Assembly: GCA_028281765.1 (NCBI GenBank)
Contig: JANQJF010000075.1
Coordinates: 62,001-126,000, forward strand
DNA from: Planctomycetota bacterium
GTDB lineage: Bacteria; Planctomycetota; UBA1135; UBA2386
Direction: 5' to 3'
DNA length: 64,000 nt
Part shown: one piece after another, positions 25,828 through 34,885 of the stretch
Layout: each line of letters begins with the position of its first letter
Position numbering within the stretch: the stretch's first letter is position 1
The notes under the pieces: generated by a model
Seen by the model: only the letters and a program-made list of their open reading frames with translations
What the model was told of the DNA's origin: nothing
Databases searched by the model: none
Position numbers and translations under genes: made by a program

Positions 25828-26585
25828 CTCCGGAACAGCCGAGTGTCGAAGACCAGGCTCTTCTGGTTGCGTACGTCGACGGCGACCTGAGTCTCGTCGA
25901 TGCAGCGGAGTTCGAACAGCGGCTCGCGACCGAGCCTGCGCTCGCCGCCGCGCTGCACAGCTTCGTGGCTGCGGACGATCTCGGTCAGAGGCTTCCGTAC
26001 CCGGGTCGCCTTCGGTCGCCGCGAAGGTCCCGATTCGTTCCTGGCGGAATACTCGTCGCGGCCGCCGCTGCGCTGCTGATTCTGCTCTTTCGACCGGGCG
26101 CTTCCGCGGTGTCGATCGAACTCGTCGGAGTCGAACAGAACGTCTCGCGTGGAGGTTCCGACTCGGCGGTGGACTTCCGAGTCGAACTGGAGTGTGCGCG
26201 CGAGTGCTACTTGCTGATTCTGACGGCTGTCGAGACCGATTCGGAGGTGGTGGTTAGGCAGTTGCATCCACCGAAGTCCGGGCCTCTGGTTCCGCGCAAC
26301 CCCGATTGGCCTCGAGACCCTTTGCCCGTCGGTGATGGAATCGTCCTGCCGCCGGCGTCGAGCTTCCCATGGACTCTATCCGATGCCGGATTCGTCCTGA
26401 TGTGTACCCGCGAGGACGGACCGTTCGAGCCGGAGGACGAATCGCGAGTTCGGTCCCTGCTTCGGAACGCCGTGACGAAGGCGGGGGATGCAGATCGTGG
26501 TCCCGAGGCCGAGATCGCGGCGGCCGTACGGATCGAACTGGGCTCGGACTGGCAGGTGGAGTGCTTGGGAGTCCGAATGCCCTAG
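25824..26585 (+). CDS. Membrane anti-sigma-like protein with DUF4384-like C-terminal region
   Basis: The start is GTG 25824, overlapping the sigma-factor stop, giving 253 residues. The N-terminal 65 residues (LLVAYVDGDLSLVDAAEFEQRLATEPALAAAL) have the anti-sigma cytoplasmic form (YVDGxL, DxAEFEQRLA) but no zinc-binding HxxxCxxC. One membrane helix follows (about residues 73-92, GGILVAAAAALLILLF). The outer part (about 95-253, CYLLILTAVETDSEVVVRQLHPP) resembles DUF4384-like domains often found with CHAT proteins. Placed between the sigma factor and an exported TPR-CHAT protein, it is a good candidate for holding the sigma factor until its outer domain is cut or displaced. That mechanism is inference. 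Confidence 0.7.
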   Translation: MTPEQPSVEDQALLVAYVDGDLSLVDAAEFEQRLATEPALAAALHSFVAADDLGQRLPYPGRLRSPRRSRFVPGGILVAAAAALLILLFRPGASAVSIELVGVEQNVSRGGSDSAVDFRVELECARECYLLILTAVETDSEVVVRQLHPPKSGPLVPRNPDWPRDPLPVGDGIVLPPASSFPWTLSDAGFVLMCTREDGPFEPEDESRVRSLLRNAVTKAGDADRGPEAEIAAAVRIELGSDWQVECLGVRMP

Positions 26586-26646
26586 AATCTCACGGCCCGA
26601 TCCCTGCGGGGGTGGTGTCGGAATTCCGAGTCGGAGAGTTACTCGC

Positions 26647-29600
26647 ATGAGACCGTGGAAGCACGTCGTGGCCGTCGCCGCCGCCTTCATCGCACCGGCG
26701 TCGCCCTCCCTGGGGCAGGCCGATCCGCCGACGGCACCGTCCACCTTGGTGGAAAGAGCCGGAGAGCTGGTCCGGGCGTCGCGTACGCGAGAGGCCCGCG
26801 CAGTCTTGAGGGAAGCGTGGGACAAAGTCGAGGCGATGCCCGCGAGCCAACGAGAGACTGCCGTCGTCCAGAACATGATCTGGAGCCTGGGAAGATCTGC
26901 CTGGAGCGCGGGGGATCTCGAGATCGCGCGCAGAGCCTGGACGATGGGCGTGGCCTATCGAGAGCGAGTGTTTCCCGCGGACCACGCGAAGTTGCAAATC
27001 GCGCGCGGCTGCCTGGCACAAGTCTACAAACGTCTTGGCGACCTGCCCGCAGCCCAAAGCCTCGAGGAGGGAGTGCTCGCCGTCTTCGGGAGAACGCTAC
27101 CGGCAGATCATCGAAAGCTGCAAGAGGCGCGCCGGAGCCTCGCAGCCACCCTGGCGATGCGCGGCGATCTAGATGGCGCAAGAGAACTGCAGACGAAGGT
27201 TCTCGATGTCTACCGGAAGACTCTTCCCGCCGACAGTCTGGAGTTGCAGCGGGCGCGGGGTGACTTGGCGGCGACGCTTAGCGAATTCGGCGATCTCGCG
27301 GGTGCACGGCGTCTGCAGGAGAAGGCGCTTCGGGTCTTGGAAGTATTGCTGGACGAGAACGCCTCTGAGCTGCTTCTACTTCAGTCCAACTTCGCCGCCA
27401 CACTGCACGAGCTCGGTGACCTTCGCGGCGCAATGGCGTTGCAACAGCGAATCCTCGAGACGCACTCGACGACGATGCCTCCGGATCACCCGGATGTGCA
27501 GTCGGCTCGCGTCAACCTCGCGAACACGATGCAGGTGCTCGGCGACCTGGCCGGAGCACGAGCTCTGCAGGAGAAGGTGCTCTCCGTCCGCGAACGGAAG
27601 TACCCCAACGACCACATCTACCTACAGATGGCGCGGCACAATCTCGCAAACACCATGTACGCGCTCGGAGACCTCGTGGGCGCTCGCGAGTTGGAAGAGA
27701 GAGTGCTTGCGGATTGCTTGCGTACGCTGCCAGGCGGTAGCCCCGTTCTGCCTCGCGTGGCCGGCAACCTCGCGGCGACGCTGCACGCTCTCGGCGACTT
27801 CCCATCGGCGCGCAAGCATCAGGAGCGTGTGCTCGTCGTACTCGAAGCGGCGCTTCCGGAGGGCCATCCGGACCTCCTCACGGCACGGAACAACCTGTCG
27901 GCATCGATGGCCGACGGCGGCGATCCGTCCGGCGCGTTGAAGTTGCAGCGGTCGGTGCTCGAGACCCAACTGCGGACACTTCCGGACTACCACGCAGACC
28001 TGCAGCGGACGCGCGCGAACATCGCTTCGACGTTGGAGATACTTGGAGACCTGGACGCGGCCAAGAAACTGCACGAGACCGTGCTCGGGGTGCGTCGCCA
28101 GACTCTGCCCGTCGAGCATCGGGATCTCCAGACGGCTCGTGGCAGACTCGCGAGGGTTCTGTATCGCCTTGGTGAAGTCGATGCCGCGCGCACACTGGCA
28201 TTGGAACGATGTCGAGTCGCACTGCAGCGATTGATGGTCCTGCACGGCGTTCCTCGTGAGGTGGGAATTGCCGCTTCCGAGGAGCGCAGAGCGGTTGCCG
28301 CGGTGCTCAGCCTGCCGAAGCACGAGGACGCTGCTGTGCAGTTGAATGTCACCGCCGCGGCACTCCTGACATCGCAGGGATTGCGTGGCGCCGAGCTGCG
28401 CGCGACTCGCCGCCTGGCCGATCTGCGGCGGCGATTCCCGCAGCGGTCCGCCGAGACCGAGCATCGGTTGCGAGACGCGGTCGCCGAGGTCGTCAACGCG
28501 TTCACGGTTTCGGATTCGAGCGATGCGAAGTCGGCATCGGCGCCTCGGAGCAAGCGGCTCTCCGAGGCCGTGCGTCGGCGAGACCGCGTGGCCAGAGAGC
28601 TTCTCGATCTCGATGGTTCCTCGGTAGCAGTCGCCTCCGATGTCGCAAGCATCGCGGCGAAGGTACCATCGGGTTCCGCGGCAGTGGCGATCGTGGGATA
28701 CGAGCACTCGGCGCCGGGCGGCAAAGGGGGCTGGCGCTCCGAGGAGCGCTTGGCCGGCTTCGTGTTGGGACCGGACGGTACGTTGACGCAGCACGACCTG
28801 GGAAAACGCGCGACCGTCGATGTGCAAGTCCACGCGATTCGTGACGCCGGGGTCCACAACGCAGACGGTCCTTTGGACGCGCTCCGCGAGCTCGGAACGC
28901 GCGTCTTCGCCCCACTCGTCGCGGCGTTGCCGGATGGCACGCAGTCGATTCTGCTCGCGGTGGACGATGCGCTCGAGGTTGCACCGCTTCACAGCGTCGT
29001 CTTGCCCGATGAGTCCTTGCTCGGCGACGCGTACGTGCTCGCGCGCGTGTCGTCACTGTTCGACTTGCTCGAAGATCCGGACGACGAGGGTGGAGGTGCG
29101 CCGGAGTTGCTGGCGTTCGGCAGCCCGGACTTCGGGAATCCGCCGAACAGAGCAGCCTCGACCGTGGGAGGGGCGTCGTCTCCCTACACACGTGGGGGCG
29201 GGGTCGGTAACTGGGAGCCGCTCCCGAACTCGCAGGCGGAGGTCGCGGCACTCCGTGCGATCTTCGAACAGGCGTTCGACCGCGGCCGCTCCCGCGCCTT
29301 CTTCGCTCGCGACGCGAGCAAGCGTGCTCTCGAAGCGCACGCTCCCAACGCGCGGTTTCTTCATCTGTCGACCCACGGATACTTCGCGCCAGAAGAAGTC
29401 ACGTCGACTCGCGAGTCTCGTTCGATGGGGCGCTTCGATACCACTCGGGATCACCGAGTCTCCGGGCTCTCGCCGCACGTGCTCGCGGGCCTCACTCTGG
29501 CGGGTGCCAACCTGCCGCCGGACGAGCTCGGCCGTCGTGTGGGGATTGTCACGGCCGAAGAACTGATGAACCTCGATCTGTCGAAGTGCTACCTGGCCGC

Positions 29601-29877
29601 TCTGTCGGCGTGCGAAACGTCCCTCGGTGTTCGTCGAGCGGGCCAGAGCTTCGCCTCTCTGCACGGTGCCTTGCGCGCGGCAGGAGCTCGCTTCGTGCTC
29701 AGCTCGCTTTGGAAGGTCGGGGACCGAGAGGCGAAGGACCTGATGACGGACTTCTATCGCAGGATTTGGATCGGCAAACAGCATCCGCACGAGGCCCTCG
29801 AGGCTTCGAGGGCCGCCATGCGCCAGCGAGGTGCGCGGTTTCGAGACTGGGCCGGGTGGGTCTTGGTGGGTCGCTAG
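26647..29877 (+). CDS. Exported TPR-CHAT caspase-like protease
   Basis: The start is ATG 26647, giving 1076 residues, with a cleavable-looking signal peptide (residues 1-24, ending PSLGQA). Residues about 90-540 hold roughly ten TPR repeats of the kinesin-light-chain type with a 42-residue period (LANTMQVLGDLAGARALQEKVL and variants). Residues about 680-1076 form a CHAT domain. Its caspase-like dyad is intact: His910 in LHLSTHGYF and Cys989 in LSACETSLG, followed by SLHGALRAAGARFVLSSLWKV. The signal peptide is unusual, since many CHAT proteases are cytosolic. It lies 61 bp after the anti-sigma-like gene, probably in one operon. The likely substrate is unknown; the partner's outer domain is the obvious candidate. 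Confidence 0.88.
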   Translation: MRPWKHVVAVAAAFIAPASPSLGQADPPTAPSTLVERAGELVRASRTREARAVLREAWDKVEAMPASQRETAVVQNMIWSLGRSAWSAGDLEIARRAWTMGVAYRERVFPADHAKLQIARGCLAQVYKRLGDLPAAQSLEEGVLAVFGRTLPADHRKLQEARRSLAATLAMRGDLDGARELQTKVLDVYRKTLPADSLELQRARGDLAATLSEFGDLAGARRLQEKALRVLEVLLDENASELLLLQSNFAATLHELGDLRGAMALQQRILETHSTTMPPDHPDVQSARVNLANTMQVLGDLAGARALQEKVLSVRERKYPNDHIYLQMARHNLANTMYALGDLVGARELEERVLADCLRTLPGGSPVLPRVAGNLAATLHALGDFPSARKHQERVLVVLEAALPEGHPDLLTARNNLSASMADGGDPSGALKLQRSVLETQLRTLPDYHADLQRTRANIASTLEILGDLDAAKKLHETVLGVRRQTLPVEHRDLQTARGRLARVLYRLGEVDAARTLALERCRVALQRLMVLHGVPREVGIAASEERRAVAAVLSLPKHEDAAVQLNVTAAALLTSQGLRGAELRATRRLADLRRRFPQRSAETEHRLRDAVAEVVNAFTVSDSSDAKSASAPRSKRLSEAVRRRDRVARELLDLDGSSVAVASDVASIAAKVPSGSAAVAIVGYEHSAPGGKGGWRSEERLAGFVLGPDGTLTQHDLGKRATVDVQVHAIRDAGVHNADGPLDALRELGTRVFAPLVAALPDGTQSILLAVDDALEVAPLHSVVLPDESLLGDAYVLARVSSLFDLLEDPDDEGGGAPELLAFGSPDFGNPPNRAASTVGGASSPYTRGGGVGNWEPLPNSQAEVAALRAIFEQAFDRGRSRAFFARDASKRALEAHAPNARFLHLSTHGYFAPEEVTSTRESRSMGRFDTTRDHRVSGLSPHVLAGLTLAGANLPPDELGRRVGIVTAEELMNLDLSKCYLAALSACETSLGVRRAGQSFASLHGALRAAGARFVLSSLWKVGDREAKDLMTDFYRRIWIGKQHPHEALEASRAAMRQRGARFRDWAGWVLVGR

Positions 29878-29890
29878 GCTCTCTGGATTG

Positions 29891-29925
29891 CCAGTTTCGA
29901 TCGCCGGGATCGGCGGTGGCACTGG
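29891..29925. terminator. Weak terminator-like hairpin between convergent genes
   Basis: CCAGT and ACTGG enclose a nested CGATC-GATCG hairpin in the 115-bp gap between the convergent CHAT and nadA genes. The two stems are not contiguous and no U-tract is seen. Confidence 0.3.
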
Positions 29926-29992
29926 CTGATCCTGCCTCGCCTCGCCTGCGCCCCCTCCGCACGACGATGAATACCCAATACCACCGATGGGA

Positions 29993-30964
29993 TCAGGCGA
30001 TCGAGAGCATGCGCTCGAGCGGCCGTCGCGCGCGCGCGATCAGGTCGTCGTCGAGCTCGATACGCGGCTGCAGTTCGCGCAGCGCGACGTAGATCTTCTC
30101 GATCGTGTTGAGCTTCATGTGTGGGCATTCGCCGCACGCTTCGCAGCCTGTGCCTTCTTCGACGACCGGCGCGCGGATCAGCGTCTTCTGCGGCGCGGCC
30201 TTCTGCATCGTGTGGATGATGCCGGCTTCGGTGCCGATGATGATCTTCTCGGCCGGGTCGTCCTGGACGTAGTCGAGCAGCTTCTTGGTCGAGCCGACGA
30301 ACGCGGCGTGGCGCAGGATCTCGTCTTCGCATTCCGGGTGGGCGATGAACTTCGCCTCCGGGTGCTGCGCCATGAGCTCGCAGAGCTTGCGCTCGCTGAA
30401 CGTGATGTGGACCTGGCAGGTGCCGGGCCACAGCTCCATCTCTCGACCGGTCCGCTTCGCGAGCCAGCCGCCGAGGTTGCGATCCGGCGCGAACAGGACG
30501 GGCTGGTCCTCGGGGATCGAGCGCAGCACCTTCTCGGCGTTGCTCGACGTGCAGATGATGTCGGACTCGGCCTTCGTCGCCGCGGTGCAGTTGATGTAGG
30601 TGACGACCGCGTGATCCGGGTTTTTTGCCTTCCACGCGCGGAGCTCGTCAGCCGGGCAAGAATCCGCGAGGGAGCAGCCGGCGTCGAGGTCGGGCACGAG
30701 GACGATCTTCGCCGGGTTCAGGATCTTGGCGGTCTCCGCCATGAAGTGGACGCCGGAGAACAGGATCACCTCGGCCTCGTCGACGTCGCGCGCCTTGTGG
30801 GCCAGATCCAGCGAATCGCCGAGGAAGTCGGCGATGTCCTGGATGTCAGGGTCCTGGTAGTAGTGCGCGAGGATGACCGCCTTGCGGCTGCGCTTGAGCT
30901 CCTCGATCTCCGCAAAAAGGTCGAGGGTGGGGTCGATCGAAGTCGTGGACATCGGGCGGGGCAT
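29993..30964 (-). CDS. nadA: Quinolinate synthase
   Basis: The protein is about 323 residues. The start is ATG 30964 or 30952; both give normal N-termini before LFAEIEELKRSRKAVILAHYYQDPDIQDIADFLGDS. NadA catalyses condensation of iminoaspartate with dihydroxyacetone phosphate to quinolinate in NAD synthesis and carries one 4Fe-4S cluster. The three cluster cysteines are in the expected places: DAGCSLADSC, YINCTAATKAESD and GCEACGECPHM. HPEC, TEAGIIH and FSGVHFMAETAKIL are family hallmarks. No nadB or nadC is adjacent. Confidence 0.95.
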   Translation of the reverse strand: MPRPMSTTSIDPTLDLFAEIEELKRSRKAVILAHYYQDPDIQDIADFLGDSLDLAHKARDVDEAEVILFSGVHFMAETAKILNPAKIVLVPDLDAGCSLADSCPADELRAWKAKNPDHAVVTYINCTAATKAESDIICTSSNAEKVLRSIPEDQPVLFAPDRNLGGWLAKRTGREMELWPGTCQVHITFSERKLCELMAQHPEAKFIAHPECEDEILRHAAFVGSTKKLLDYVQDDPAEKIIIGTEAGIIHTMQKAAPQKTLIRAPVVEEGTGCEACGECPHMKLNTIEKIYVALRELQPRIELDDDLIARARRPLERMLSIA

Positions 30965-31116
30965 TGTGGGCTCGCGCCGCGGAGGCGCCAAGGGGGCGGC
31001 CTTGCGTTTGTGGGGAAAGCAGGATTCCGGCGGTCCACCGTGTCACAATCTCGGTTTGGCGGCGTGACTTCCGCGGGGAACCAGCCTATCAGCCGAGAGC
31101 GCGCCGGATCTTGATC

Positions 31117-31599
31117 ATGCGGACCTCACTCATCGCTCTCGGACTCCCCGCCCTCTTGGTGTTCGGAACCGCGGCAGCCGGGTGGTGGAACGTCGCCCAG
31201 GCGCCGCTGCGGCCCCCGGTGAAGCCGCTCGGCGACCCGCGGCCGGTCGTCGGAGAGTCGACGATCGTCCATGAGAACGGCACGCCGCGGGAGCTGATCC
31301 AGGGCGTGCTCGCGGCCCGCAAGCGCGGCGATCTCAGCTGGCTCGCGCGAGCGCTGCGCAGCTGCATCGAGGCGCCGCAGTTGACCGAGAGCGAGACATC
31401 GATCGCGTGGCTCCGCTTCGAGTGGGGCGAGGCGCAGAAGGTTTGGGATCGGATCGCTGCGGCGGAAGCGCAGCGACCCGCGGAGATTCGGATCGAGGGG
31501 AATCGAGCGACGGCAACTTGGGAGGTCGGAGGTGCGCTCGGCACCTTGACCGTGCCGTTCGTCTCGGTCGGGGGGCAGTGGTGCATCGCGGATCTCTGA
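31117..31599 (+). CDS. Small exported or membrane-anchored protein, unknown
   Basis: This 160-residue protein is not recognised. A hydrophobic N-terminus (residues 1-25, TSLIALGLPALLVFGTAAAGW) is a signal peptide or anchor. The remainder is helical then beta-like, ending EIRIEGNRATATWEVGGALGTLTVPFVSVGGQWCIADL. That pattern resembles DUF4878 / NTF2-like lumazine-binding domains, where a GQWxI strand ends the fold. It overlaps the start of the lipoprotein gene at 31581 by 19 bp, so the two are cotranscribed. Confidence 0.65.
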   Translation: MRTSLIALGLPALLVFGTAAAGWWNVAQAPLRPPVKPLGDPRPVVGESTIVHENGTPRELIQGVLAARKRGDLSWLARALRSCIEAPQLTESETSIAWLRFEWGEAQKVWDRIAAAEAQRPAEIRIEGNRATATWEVGGALGTLTVPFVSVGGQWCIADL

Positions 31600-34500
31600 G
31601 CACGTTCTGGTCGACGATCCTGCTGCTCGCGTTCGGCCTGACGCTGAGTGCGTGCGGTGGTGGCGGCGGTGGTGGCGAAGAGGCTCCGCCGATCGGCACG
31701 ATCTCGTTCGATCTTCGCGTCGACGATCTGCCGGCGCGCGGTCTGCAGGTCGGTCGCCCGTTCGCGATCAAAGTCCGGTTCTCGAGTCCGGGGAGTGACG
31801 AAGCGTTCGCGCTGCCCGATAGCGAGAAGGTGACGCTCAGCCTGGTCGGCGCCGGTGCGCTCGGCGGCACGCTCGAGGCGTCCGGCGATGGCGGTGGTGA
31901 TCTCTCTTTCGAGGGGCTCACGATCGACACGCCCGGCGAGTTCAAGATCGCGGTCAGTGCGCCGAATGCCACGGCTGGCGCCGAGTCCAATTCGTTCGTC
32001 GTCGGTGCGCCACTCGACCTCGCGATTCTCGAAGCGCCGTCGACGCTCTACGTGCAGCGCGCGTTCTCGGTGCGGGTCGGCGTGGTCGACCCCGCGACCG
32101 GCGCGCCGGCCGATCCTGGGTATCCGCTCGTCGTCGACGTCGCCGTCGGTGGGACGGTCGTCGCGAACGCGACGATCTCCGGCACGACCGAAGTCACGGT
32201 CGGTGGCTTGAACGTGCAGTCCGTCGGCACGGCACGCATCAGCGCGAGCGCGGTCGGGTTCCCCGAAACGTCGACCGGGGAGATCGTGGTCGATCGCCTG
32301 ACGGTCGCGGGTCTGACGCTGGACGGATCGACCCTCGTGCAGGGCGTGTTCAACCTGACCGGTCGACTCGTCGGCGCGAACTCCGGTGCTTCGGCCGCTC
32401 TGCCGAGTCCGGTGACGCTGTCGCTGCAGGTGGACGGCACGGGGTCCGCGATCGGCACGACGACGGTGCAGTCGATTGGCGGACCGTTCTCGATCGGACC
32501 ACTGCAGTACGACGCGCCGGGCAACGTCACGCTGAACGTATCGTCCCTCGAGATCGACGACGTCGGCCTGCTGACCGCGTTCGGCTACGGCGTGACCGTC
32601 GTCGCCGAGGGCGACGTAAGCGGGCTGCCGGGCGACGCGCTCGGGCCGTTCGCGTTCCGGCTGGAGGATGGCCTCGGCGTCGCGTACACCGGCGCGGCGG
32701 ACCCGGTGCAGTGGAGCGTCGTTCGCGAGGCCGACGGCGTCGTCGTGGCGTCCGGCGCGGAACCGTTCGTCGCCGGCGTCGCGCGGATCGAAGTGACGGC
32801 ACCCGCGCTGGGCGGTGCGTATCGGCTGATCGGCAACGGCGGCGACACGCCGCTGACGACCGGGACCGGCGAGACGACGCTGCTCGTCACCAACGACCCG
32901 GTGGACTTGCCGGGCCCGTTCGTCGCGCTCGAATCGGTGCGCGTCGGCACGCCCTACACGGACTCGGTCGAGTTCGTCGCGTTGCCGGGCACGGTCACGG
33001 ACTCGCCGCGCTTCGGCATGCTCTCCGGCGAGCTGCCGCCGGGGCTCGAGCTCGACCGTGACACGGGTGAGATCAGCGGCACGCCGACGCTGCAGGGCGA
33101 CTACGAGTTCTCGCTGTGGGCGCGCCAGTCCGCGACCGAGCTGCAGCCGATCCGCTGCACGCTCGCCGTCTTCACCGCGAGCGAGAGCGAGATCCCGGCG
33201 CAGCCGCTCGACTTCAGCGGGCCGGGTCCGTTCGCCGGCCAGCTCTCCTCGGTCGACATCGCGCTGTCGTTCACGTCGTCGTTCGACGGCAACCCGTACG
33301 ACACGGCGTATCGCGTGTGGCTGCCGCCGGCCGCCGCGCGACCGGCGCCGCTGTTCGTCATGCACCGCGGCCGCGGGATGAACCACACCGACTACGAAGT
33401 GCTCGGCCAGCATCTCGCGAGTTGGGGCATCGCATACGCGACCGTCGAGAACTACCAGTCGTTCTTCGACAACTCGGGGCGCCTGCCCGATCCGGTCTAC
33501 GACCTGACCATCATCGAGGCGGGGATGGAGTCCGGCACGGCGTTCCAAGAGGCGATGCTGGACGACGTGCTGCAGCGCAACACGATGGCCGGTGACTCGC
33601 TCGAAGGGCTCGTCGATCCGGACCGCGTCGTCTTCGGCGGTCACTCGCGCGGCGGTGGCGCGACGCAGGCCGCGCACGTGGCCCGCTACCTGATCAACAA
33701 GGCCCGTGGCTACGTCTACCTGCAGCCGCTCGACCTGCGTTGGAGCACGCGCACGATTCCGCCGGGGATCCCGGGTGGCACCGACCTGTATCCGATCGAG
33801 GCGCTGCAGCCGCGCATGCCGCAGCTGATCATCTCGGCCGAGAACGACGGCGATCTGCTCTATCCGATCGCAGATCAGCTCGCCGATCGCCGCACGGGGC
33901 CGACGACGTTCGTCACGGTCTACGGTGGGGTGCACGCGTTCACGAGCGACAACTCGATGTTCGACGCGAGCGGCGCGACGATCCAACGTCAAGAGCAGCA
34001 GGCGCTGACGCAGCACTTCGTCACGGCGTTCATCAAGCGCTGGACGGAGAGCGACCGCACGCTCGACGGCATCCTCTACGGCGACGCCGCGGCGGGCTCG
34101 AGCCAGGTCGGCGTGTTCGGCTGGCGCAACATGCACGAGCGCATCCTCGTCGACGACTACCAGGATGCGGACGAATCGACCAACTCGCTCGGTGGCCTGA
34201 ACTCGCTGAGCGCGGGCTCGCGCAACGAGCTGTCGATCTACCCGTCGATCGGTGCGTTCGACAGTCTCGCGCTCAAGCACAACCTCGTGTTCCTGTCCGG
34301 GGTGCCGACCGCCGAATACACGACCGGCCTGCCCGCGCTCGACATCACGCAGCAGCGCAAGATCGCGTTCCGCCTCGGCCAGACGACGATCTCGGGTTTC
34401 GACTGGGTGACGATCAAGGTGCGCCTCGTCGACCACACGAACGCGAGCGCGACGGTGACCGTGTGGGACCGGTTGATCCAACAGTCCGGTGCAGTCCCCG

Positions 34501-34676
34501 ACTTCGTGTCCGGCACGCCGAACGTCTACGACCGCTTCGTCGACGTCGAGGTCCCTCTCAGCGGGTTCACGGGGATCGACCTGACGGACGTGCGCCGGCT
34601 CGACCTGGTGTTCGAGACCAACGGCGCGGGGTCGGTCGCGCGGCGTCTCTACTGGGACGATCTGCGGTTCGAGTAG
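31581..34676 (+). CDS. Multi-domain lipoprotein with alpha/beta-hydrolase domain
   Basis: The start is GTG 31581 (GTG 31578 possible), giving about 1031 residues. The signal ends in a lipobox LSAC followed by seven Gly, a tether also seen at 54963. Residues about 40-460 are Ig-like or beta-sandwich repeats. A putative-Ig segment follows (SGELPPGLELDRDTGEISGTP). Residues about 550-830 are an alpha/beta-hydrolase with the nucleophile elbow GHSRG (Ser689), an Asp in ISAENDGDLLYP and a His in GGVHAFTS. The C-terminal 200 residues look like a carbohydrate-binding beta-sandwich ending YWDDLRFE. It is probably a cell-surface esterase or lipase acting on a polymer-bound ester. Confidence 0.75.
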   Translation: MHRGSLSTFWSTILLLAFGLTLSACGGGGGGGEEAPPIGTISFDLRVDDLPARGLQVGRPFAIKVRFSSPGSDEAFALPDSEKVTLSLVGAGALGGTLEASGDGGGDLSFEGLTIDTPGEFKIAVSAPNATAGAESNSFVVGAPLDLAILEAPSTLYVQRAFSVRVGVVDPATGAPADPGYPLVVDVAVGGTVVANATISGTTEVTVGGLNVQSVGTARISASAVGFPETSTGEIVVDRLTVAGLTLDGSTLVQGVFNLTGRLVGANSGASAALPSPVTLSLQVDGTGSAIGTTTVQSIGGPFSIGPLQYDAPGNVTLNVSSLEIDDVGLLTAFGYGVTVVAEGDVSGLPGDALGPFAFRLEDGLGVAYTGAADPVQWSVVREADGVVVASGAEPFVAGVARIEVTAPALGGAYRLIGNGGDTPLTTGTGETTLLVTNDPVDLPGPFVALESVRVGTPYTDSVEFVALPGTVTDSPRFGMLSGELPPGLELDRDTGEISGTPTLQGDYEFSLWARQSATELQPIRCTLAVFTASESEIPAQPLDFSGPGPFAGQLSSVDIALSFTSSFDGNPYDTAYRVWLPPAAARPAPLFVMHRGRGMNHTDYEVLGQHLASWGIAYATVENYQSFFDNSGRLPDPVYDLTIIEAGMESGTAFQEAMLDDVLQRNTMAGDSLEGLVDPDRVVFGGHSRGGGATQAAHVARYLINKARGYVYLQPLDLRWSTRTIPPGIPGGTDLYPIEALQPRMPQLIISAENDGDLLYPIADQLADRRTGPTTFVTVYGGVHAFTSDNSMFDASGATIQRQEQQALTQHFVTAFIKRWTESDRTLDGILYGDAAAGSSQVGVFGWRNMHERILVDDYQDADESTNSLGGLNSLSAGSRNELSIYPSIGAFDSLALKHNLVFLSGVPTAEYTTGLPALDITQQRKIAFRLGQTTISGFDWVTIKVRLVDHTNASATVTVWDRLIQQSGAVPDFVSGTPNVYDRFVDVEVPLSGFTGIDLTDVRRLDLVFETNGAGSVARRLYWDDLRFE

Positions 34677-34885
34677 CCCCCGCATCCGGCGGGCATCCCG
34701 TCGCGAACCATCGGTCGGATTCCCCGACCTCGGGGCAGTTTGAAACGTTTCACTGAAACGGAAGTCGCCGATTTGAAACGATGGAACGTTCCGGGGTCCT
34801 TTGGGATGATTCGCCTAAAACACTATGGCAAGGCGACTTGGAGAAATACCGGGGGCCCGGCACGAGCCTTGATGAACCTACTCCC
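34677..34885 (+). promoter_or_regulatory. Promoter region with TGAAACG repeats and two palindromes
   Basis: This AT-richer 209-bp gap precedes pirin. It contains the perfect 12-bp palindrome TGAAACGTTTCA (34741-34752), a centre typical of LacI/GalR-family operators, and the 10-bp palindrome GGAACGTTCC (34783-34792). TGAAACG occurs three times in direct order at 34741, 34754 and 34774. No LacI-family gene is in the window. The clustering suggests cooperative repressor binding controlling pirin and nitroreductase. Confidence 0.55.

Noticed and set aside
26647..29877. Craspase / type III-E CRISPR component
   Set aside because: The protein is TPR-CHAT like the Craspase protease, but no gRAMP, cas gene or array is in the window and it has a signal peptide.
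31089..34685. 1198-codon open frame on the minus strand
   Set aside because: The largest open frame in the window, but antisense to two real plus-strand genes (signal peptides, lipobox, GHSRG elbow). The product is Arg/Asp/Val-rich low-complexity sequence typical of high-GC shadows.
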